A DNA stretch of 64,000 nucleotides, from NCBI RefSeq assembly GCF_022539505.1, contig NC_061514.1, forward strand, positions 214,915,837-214,979,836, given 5' to 3'. Of this stretch, positions 58,505 to 64,000 are shown piece by piece; the first letter of the stretch is position 1; each line of letters begins with the position of its first letter. The notes below the pieces were generated by a model. It was not told the DNA's origin. It ran no database searches and worked only from the letters and a program-made list of their open reading frames with translations. This DNA is from Lolium rigidum. Taxonomy: Eukaryota; Streptophyta; Magnoliopsida; Poales; Poaceae. The position numbers were made by a program, and so were the translations under genes.

Positions 58505-59248
58505 TTAATGATGCACTCGCAAGAAATAGTAGTTGAAGCAAAAGAGAGCATCAAGAAGCAAATTCAAAACAAATTTAAGCCTAACATGCTTCCTATGAAA
58601 AGGAATCTTGTAAATAAACAAGTTCATGAAGAGCAAAGTTACAAGCATAGAAAGATAAAACAAGTGCAGCTTCAAGATTTTCAGCAAAAAGAGAGGTGTT
58701 TTAGTAACATGAAAATTTCTACAACCATATTTTCCTCTCTCATAATAATATCCAGTAGCATCATGAGCAAACTCAACAATATAACTATCACATAAAGCAT
58801 TCTTATCATGAGTCTCATGCATAAAATTATTACCTCTCCCAACATAAGCATAGTCATTCTTATTAATTGTAGTGGGAGCAAATTCAACAAAGTAGCTATC
58901 ATTATTATTCTCATCATCAAATATAGGAGGCATATTATAATCACAACAAAATTTACTCTCCATAGTAGGTGGCACCAAAAGACCACTATCATTATAATCA
59001 TCATAAATAGGAGGCAGAGCATCATCAAAGAAAATTTTCTCCTCAATGCTTGGGGGACTAAAAAGATCATGAAAACCAGCTTCCCCAAGTTTATAACTTT
59101 CTATATCATTATCAACAATGGTGTTCAAAGCGTTCATACTAATATTACTACCAGCATGCAAATAAGGTTCCATAGGTTTTTTAATTTTCGCATTAAACCA
59201 TTCATGTCTTAACTCAGGAAATAGAATAAGAAGCTCATTGTTGTCCAT
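58505..59248 (-). CDS. Intact 247-residue ORF with two hydrophobic C-terminal segments (element G)
   Basis: An uninterrupted frame from ATG (59246-59248) to stop (58505-58507), the only protein of element G, beginning about 140 bases after the primer site where gag would be. The N-terminal part (residues 1-60) is mixed. Residues 60-165 are acidic and rich in D, N, Y and P (DDALPPIYDDYND, DDENNNDSYFVEF). Residues 186-213 (FLLKILKLHLFYLSMLVTLL) and 225-243 (KFVLNLLLDALFCFNYYFL) are hydrophobic and could span a membrane, with a short basic loop between (HRKHVRLK). No Cys/His knuckle or Gag core motif is seen. The sister copy in F (35468-36209) has one frameshift. I know no function for it. Recurrence in two elements with different LTRs suggests it was once useful to the family, but substitutions between the copies show no clear constraint. 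Confidence 0.6.
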   Translation of the reverse strand: MDNNELLILFPELRHEWFNAKIKKPMEPYLHAGSNISMNALNTIVDNDIESYKLGEAGFHDLFSPPSIEEKIFFDDALPPIYDDYNDSGLLVPPTMESKFCCDYNMPPIFDDENNNDSYFVEFAPTTINKNDYAYVGRGNNFMHETHDKNALCDSYIVEFAHDATGYYYERGKYGCRNFHVTKTPLFLLKILKLHLFYLSMLVTLLFMNLFIYKIPFHRKHVRLKFVLNLLLDALFCFNYYFLRVHH

Positions 59249-59384
59249 TATGCCTAACTAGTGTAAACAAGAAACAAAAAGATGCAATTGCAGGATCTAA
59301 AGGAAATAGCTTCGAGCACACACACAATGGCGCCAGAAAAGTACTTTTACCTGGGACCGGAGTATGAGTGCCTTTTACCTTTCC

Positions 59385-59402
59385 TCCCCGGCAGCGGCGC
59401 CA
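59385..59402 (-). other. Primer-binding site of element G
   Basis: Minus strand TGGCGCCGCTGCCGGGGA, eleven bases inside the 5' LTR, one base different from the Asp-tRNA-type Athila site TGGCGCCGTTGCCGGGGA. Confidence 0.85.
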
Positions 59403-59413
59403 GAAAAGTGTCT

Positions 59414-61007
59414 TGATGCGCGTAGATGACACGTCCGTTGGGAACCCCCAAGAGGAAGGTGTGATGCGCACAGCAGCAAGTTTTCCCTCACTAAGAAACC
59501 AAGGTTATCGAACCAGTAGGAGCCAAGAAGCACGTCGAAGGTTGATGGCGGCGGGATGTAGTGCGGCGCAACACCAGGGATTCCGGCGCCAACGTGGAAC
59601 CTGCACAACACAACCAAAGTACTTTGCCCCAACGAAATAGTGAGGTTGTCAATCTCACCGGCTTGCCGTAACAAAGGATTAGATGTATAGTGTGGATGAT
59701 GATTGTTTGCAGAAAACAGTAGAACAAGTATTGCAGTAGATTGTATTCGATGTAAAAGAATGGACCGGGGTCCATAGTTCACTAGAGGTGTCTCTCCCAT
59801 AAGATAAATAGCATGTTGGGTGAACAAATTACAGTTGGGCAATTGACAAATAGAGAGGGCATGACCATGCACATACATGATATGATGAGTATAGTGAGAT
59901 TTAATTGGGCATTACGACAAAGTACATAGACCGCTATCCAAACATGCATCTATGCCTAAAAAGTCCACCTTCGAGGTTATCATCCGAACCCCTTCCAGTA
60001 TTAAGTTGCAAACAACGAGACAATTGCATTAAGTATGGTGCGTAATGTAATCAATAACTACATCCTCGGACATAGCATCAATGTTTTATCCCTAGTGGCA
60101 ACAAGCACATCCACAACCTTAGAACTTTCCGTCACTCGTCCCGCAGTTAATGGAGGTATGAACCCACTATCGAGCATAAATACTCCCTCTTGGAGTTAAG
60201 AGTAAAAACTTGGCCGAGCCTCTACTAATAACGGAGAGCATGCAAGATCATAAACAACACATAGGTAATAGATTGATAATCAACATAACATAATATTCTC
60301 TATCCATCGGAGCCCAACAAACACAACATATAGCATTACAGATAGGTGATCTTGATCATGTTAGGCAGCTCACAAGATCCGACAATGAAGCACATAAGGA
60401 GAAGACGACCATCTAGCTACTGCTATGGACCCATAGTCCAGGGGTGAACTACTCACACATCACTCCGGAGGCGACCATGGCGGTGAAGAGTCCACCGGGA
60501 GATGATTCCCCTCTCCGGCAGGGTGCCGGAGGCAATCTCCTGAATCCCCCGAGATGGGATTGGCGGCGGCGGCGTCTCTGGAAGGTATTCCGTATCGTGG
60601 CTCTCGGTACTGGGGGTTTCGCGACGAAGACTATATGTAGGCGGAAGGGCAGGTCAGGGGGCGTCACGGGGGCCCCACACGCTAGGGTCGCGCGGCCCCC
60701 CCTGGGCCGCGCCGCCCTAGTGTGGCGGCGCCCCGTGGCCCCACTTCGTCTTCTCTTCGGTCTTCTGGAAGCTTCGTGGCAAAATAGGCCCCTGAGCGTT
60801 GATTTCGTCCAATTCCGAGAATATTTCCTTACTAGGATTTCTGAAACCAAAAACAGCAGAAAACAGCAACTGACTCTTCAGCATCTCGTTAATAGGTTAG
60901 TGCCGGAAAATGGATAAATATGGCATAAAGTATGCATAAAACATGTAAATATCATCAATAATGTGGCATGGAACATAAGAAATTGTCGATACGTCGGAGA
61001 CGTATCA
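59414..61007 (-). repeat. Element G, 5' LTR
   Basis: 1,594 bases, same ends as 54315-55906, followed on the plus side by the CATCT duplication. It contains the GC-rich inverted repeat at about 60672-60735. Confidence 0.9.
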
Positions 61008-61498
61008 CATCTTCAGAACCATGTGGTCAATATATGAAAGTGAGACAAGACAAACGGTTATGCAGCTCACAAATTTCTGGACATCGCCATGGTTAGTCTA
61101 TGCAACATATGCGATATTAATTTACTTTTCTTCAAACAATTGTGTTTCACATATTGAGAAATAATAGGGAAGAACAATAAATGGTCCTTGGACTAATAAC
61201 TATTGATATAACAAAAAAAATCAGATGAAATCAAAAGGAATAACTGGCCGGTTGAAGTGCAGCTGAAATTCAAAGGTGTACATAGTCAACATGGGACATG
61301 CATGTGATTCTAACTTCTGAGACATGAATGGTTCAGTATAGACAACAACACATCAAGCTAGAGGCTGAAAGTTTGGCAACATATTGTAATGACGAGCTTT
61401 GATGATTTCTTCAACTTTGATTATTTCTTCAAGATCAACATCATAACACTTCAGCTTCATTGAGTGTAAGCTAATAAAAAGAGAATAGGGAATGAGCC

Positions 61499-61801
61499 AC
61501 TCTGGCGGTTCGCGCGTCGATAGACGCGGTTGCCACTCGTTGTTATGCTTAAATTCGCGCTGGATCGAGCCAGAGTAGCTGCCAAGCGGGCCTATGGGAA
61601 AAGCAAATGGACGCGCGGTGCGACCGCGTAGGATCCGCAGAGACGCAAATGTGCCGCATATTTGAGCCGCCTTTGCATCTCTACCGACGGCTCGGTCACT
61701 ATGGGTCGCTCTGTGGAATAGGTGCAGGCGCATTTTTCGATCACGCGGACGCAAACGGTCGCTCAGCTTCCGTTTGCGTCACCCCTTTGGAGATGCCCTT
61801 A
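61499..61801. mobile_element. Possible small unclassified element
   Basis: A GC-rich block in AT-rich surroundings with several copies of GACGCAAA, GCGTCC or their complements (CGGACGCAAACGG, CCGTTTGCGTC), ending GGAGATGCCCTTAG. GGGCATCTCC-type ends are common on small grass DNA transposons. I cannot find the opposite end, so borders and class are uncertain. Confidence 0.35.
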
Positions 61802-61830
61802 GATCAACGAAAGTTTCTCATTATATGGTA

Positions 61831-61933
61831 CTCCCTCCGGTTCATATTAATTGACTCTAATATGAATGTATCTAGACATATTTTAGTTCTAGATACATCC
61901 ATATTGGAGTCAATTAATATGAATCGGAGGGAA
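61831..61933. mobile_element. Stowaway MITE
   Basis: 103 bases with inverted ends CTCCCTCCGGTTCATATTAA and its complement (TTAATATGAATCGGAGGGAA), flanked by TA at 61829-61830 and 61934-61935. CTCCCTCCG ends with TA duplication define Stowaway (Tc1/mariner) elements of grasses. The whole can fold into one hairpin. Confidence 0.92.
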
Positions 61934-62062
61934 TATTATCTCTTTAAATAAATCGGAGTAAATAACTGTATAATGATCCAAAGTCTCGTAGAAATACAAT
62001 TCATCATTTTTACCATCTAAACAACATTTAGCATTCAACCTCAATATCTAGTGTTACTGTAG

Positions 62063-63369
62063 ATGAAGGTGGAGTCCTAGGGAAGTTTCTTGGCACAATA
62101 GCTAGACTTGGAGGCTATTGCCTACTTGACAAAAAGGATTGGCGTAATGTCAAGAAGGATGGTGGGGCTGACACAATACTTCAGTGCGTACAGGTATTCC
62201 AATATAACACGAGAAGAAAAATAGAGTTATATTATCTACCATATATTTTACTTTCCTACGTTTGCTCTAGTATAAATACAATCCTGACCTAGCTGATTAC
62301 ATTTATTCATTCTTTCTTAAAATCCAGACAAAGTTTATGTATCCTGCTAAATGTGATAAGTGGATATTAAAAACTATCGGACGAGATTGGAGAAAATTCA
62401 AGGCTGGTTTTAAGAAAGAATTATTTAATGCAAAGAAAAAAAAAAGCTCTGTATAAGCTTTGTCCAGAATATGTGGACAACGACCAATGGCGTGAACTTG
62501 TCAACTATTGGAAATCCAAAGAAGGAAGGGTAAGCTTTCGATCGTTTTTTATTGGATTGTGTGCTGCATAATGTTTATCGTAACACGCAGTTAGTGAGAA
62601 GAACAAAATTAGCCGAGCATCTGTGAAAACATCTCATACAGCTGGTAGAAAGAGTTATGCTCGTTGGGCTGAGGACCTTGTGAGTAATCTTTTTTTTACA
62701 TCTCATACATCCGTGACAATGCCTTGACAATTATGTCTAAGGGACACACTACTTACAAGTTAAACTGGGTAGTCTTGTTTCTGTATTTTACCGCCAATTC
62801 TTTGCTACGCTCAAGAAAATATTCTGAGCCGTGATCAATCTAATTGTATTGACTTCAGAAATTTTTGTATCCATGTATATTAGTTAGATTTTGAACATAT
62901 GTCAATATGAATAGCTTATATATTCTGTCTCTTTAATGGTGTAATAGTTTTCCTGATCATTTTTAATATTTGTGTACTTTTTTTGCAGCGACAAGAAGAT
63001 CCTAAAAACAAACAACCACATAGGGCGAAGGTTTATTTAGTGACTCATAGAAAAAAAGATGGAAACAAATAAACATGTGGTAGGCTAATATAAGTTGAAT
63101 TATTGTACAAGATCAAGTTAACATTGAGTCTAATAAGCAGCGTATGCCTTACTCTTCTTGTACAGGCTGACTTGGCTGTCTTGGAAAAGCTAATAAAGAA
63201 CGTACCAGAGCTAGCACAGAGTGACCATGAAAAAGTTGCATGGAAAGGTGATGCCTTACATACAATTCGGGGGAAGAAAAGCCTGGACAAGTGCATGGCA
63301 TGGGTTTGCTTCCAGTGCCTAACCAAGTTTATTGTCGGTTACCACGCTATCTCAAGAATATCAATATGA
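62063..63369 (+). pseudogene. CACTA-element protein with Transposase_24-type domain (remnant)
   Basis: Coding blocks with good splice borders at 62063-62193, 62328-62529, 62591-62679, 62989-63079 and 63166-63369. Products in order are GGVLGKFLGTIARLGGYCLL; KFMYPAKCDKWILKTIGRDW and CPEYVDNDQWRELVNYW; SEKNKISRASVKTSHTAGRK followed by SYARWAEDL; and ADLAVLEKLIKNVPELAQS. The series SEKN...H..G.KS.AR, with the WRELV.YW block before it, is the plant Ptta/En/Spm Transposase_24 (PF03004) pattern, a TNP1-like accessory protein of CACTA elements. A run of ten A's at 62445 or so has one base too many, so the second block ends in TAA, and the fourth block also has an in-frame TAA. The upstream catalytic transposase gene is not in the window. 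Confidence 0.7.
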
Positions 63370-63379
63370 CTACAACAAA

Positions 63380-63859
63380 TAGGTCAGCACATGACGGAGA
63401 GAGTGATGTTATGGAGGAAATAATGTGTTGAACTAATTTTTAATTCTGTAGGTCAATTTCCGCCTAGGTAATGATGAATCTCAGTCGACTGGTCGGTCTG
63501 AGAAATATCGAAGGGCAGATTGGAGCAACCATGCATGATTGGTGTTTTTGCATAGTCACGATTTCATGTATTATAGGTTAGCTTAGTATGTTGAGAAATG
63601 TAGTAGCTTTTTCTTAAATATGTATCGTCTATGTGTTCATTCATTGTTATGAATGCTATGAAGTGACATGAAACATGTTGATTTTATCTCCATAATGCAG
63701 TTCATATACACGTGTTGCTAATTGTAGCTATGGTCCTTTTGTTATTACACATGCTGGTATATGTTTGTCGTTTTCTCATACAAGTTTAATGAAATAATTT
63801 ATTAATAAAATATGAAAGTAAGGAATTCTAAACAAGCACCGTTTAAGTAAAATTAATAC
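63380..63859. other. Non-coding stretch of K after the transposase remnant
   Basis: About 480 bases of AT-rich DNA. A short coding-like piece continues to about 63540 (CGAAGGGCAGATTGGAGCAA), but I cannot assign it. Nothing else is recognisable. Confidence 0.4.
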
Positions 63860-64000
63860 CTATTAAACATCGTTACTAACAGTGAGGTGTTACTACAACT
63901 AGATAAACATGTTACTAAGTATGGGACCAAAAAGAATAGCTATGTTACAATATATAGAAAAACACGTTACTATTAATACTGAAAAATGTTACAACTGTGT
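63860..64000 (+). mobile_element. CACTA element K: right subterminal repeats, running out of the window
   Basis: Six copies of GTTAC (TGTTACAA, CGTTACTA and similar) in 140 bases, the same word as in the left subterminal array. The terminal inverted repeat itself, expected as ...CCTGTAGTG, lies past the window end. Confidence 0.6.

Larger units (their letters stand above)
54315..61007 (-). mobile_element. Complete non-autonomous Athila-type element G
   Basis: A 6,693-base element on the minus strand with LTRs 59414-61007 (5') and 54315-55906 (3') and the exact target duplication CATCT at 54310-54314 and 61008-61012. The primer site and polypurine tract are well preserved. The 3.5 kb internal domain codes for one intact protein (58505-59248) and has no gag-pol. 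It was inserted into CACTA element K. Confidence 0.92.
61013..62062 (+). mobile_element. CACTA element K, interior before transposase remnants
   Basis: About 1 kb that continues K after element G. It holds a GC-rich block at 61499-61801, a Stowaway MITE at 61831-61933 and otherwise AT-rich DNA with no gene. Confidence 0.55.

Noticed and set aside
58681..59088. Minus-strand frame rich in Met, Ile and Leu that looks like a membrane protein
   Set aside because: It is the shifted reading of the acidic GAT/AAT-rich part of the 247-codon frame. ATGATTATTAT-type DNA always gives such a product.
61353..61754. Minus-strand frame of 133 codons
   Set aside because: It spans the border between AT-rich CACTA DNA and the GC-rich small element, has no domain, and its composition follows the underlying repeat.

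Overview
The window is transposable-element DNA from a large plant genome, and I can support no host protein-coding gene, tRNA, rRNA or CRISPR array in it. Several LTR families that begin TGATACGTC, a decayed Copia element whose 3' LTR junction looks like the BARE/WIS/Angela group, a CACTA element, a Stowaway MITE and plant telomere-type repeats (TTTAGGG) point to a grass, most likely subfamily Pooideae (the wheat, barley, oat and ryegrass group). I cannot name the species from sequence alone. A run of exactly 100 N (38575-38674) splits the window into two contigs.

Left contig. Bases 1-1179 are two copies of a satellite-like monomer carrying degenerate telomere-type repeats. From 1180 to 12735 there is a head-to-tail series on the minus strand: partial LTR, 1.55 kb non-coding internal domain, complete 5.2 kb LTR, second internal domain, third LTR. 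It has an initiator-Met-type primer site and a polypurine tract but no genes, which is the architecture of a large retrotransposon derivative (LARD). The third LTR is broken by a hAT transposon (12736-14180). The hAT is broken by an Athila-type LTR (D, from 14181). D is broken by a complete Ty3/gypsy element of the Tat type (L, 14500-26883, target duplication CGCGC) and again by a second Athila-type element (F, from 26921). The LTR of F is broken by a complete non-autonomous element (E, 27782-34675, target duplication GTGAT).

Right contig. An Athila-type element (H) with a late, env-position gene ends at 44480. It lies inside a chromovirus-like Ty3/gypsy gag-pol (I, 44481-48595), which stops abruptly inside the integrase. 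A decayed, minus-strand Copia element follows (J, 48597-53890). From 53891 to the window end lies a CACTA transposon (K) with GTAACA subterminal repeats and remnants of a Transposase_24-type gene. K contains a complete minus-strand non-autonomous Athila-type element (G, 54315-61007, target duplication CATCT) and a Stowaway MITE.

Functionally, the autonomous elements (L, I, J, K) are all disabled by stops, frameshifts, deletions or truncation. The non-autonomous ones (LARD, E, F, G) keep LTRs, primer sites and polypurine tracts and would have depended on partners for replication. The points most worth follow-up are the tandem LARD with its 5.2 kb LTR, the antisense gene of L with its own G-box/TATA promoter, the intact 247-codon membrane-type ORF in the gag position of G, the gag-protease chimera of E, and GC-rich hairpins and internal polypurine-tract copies shared by the Athila-type elements.
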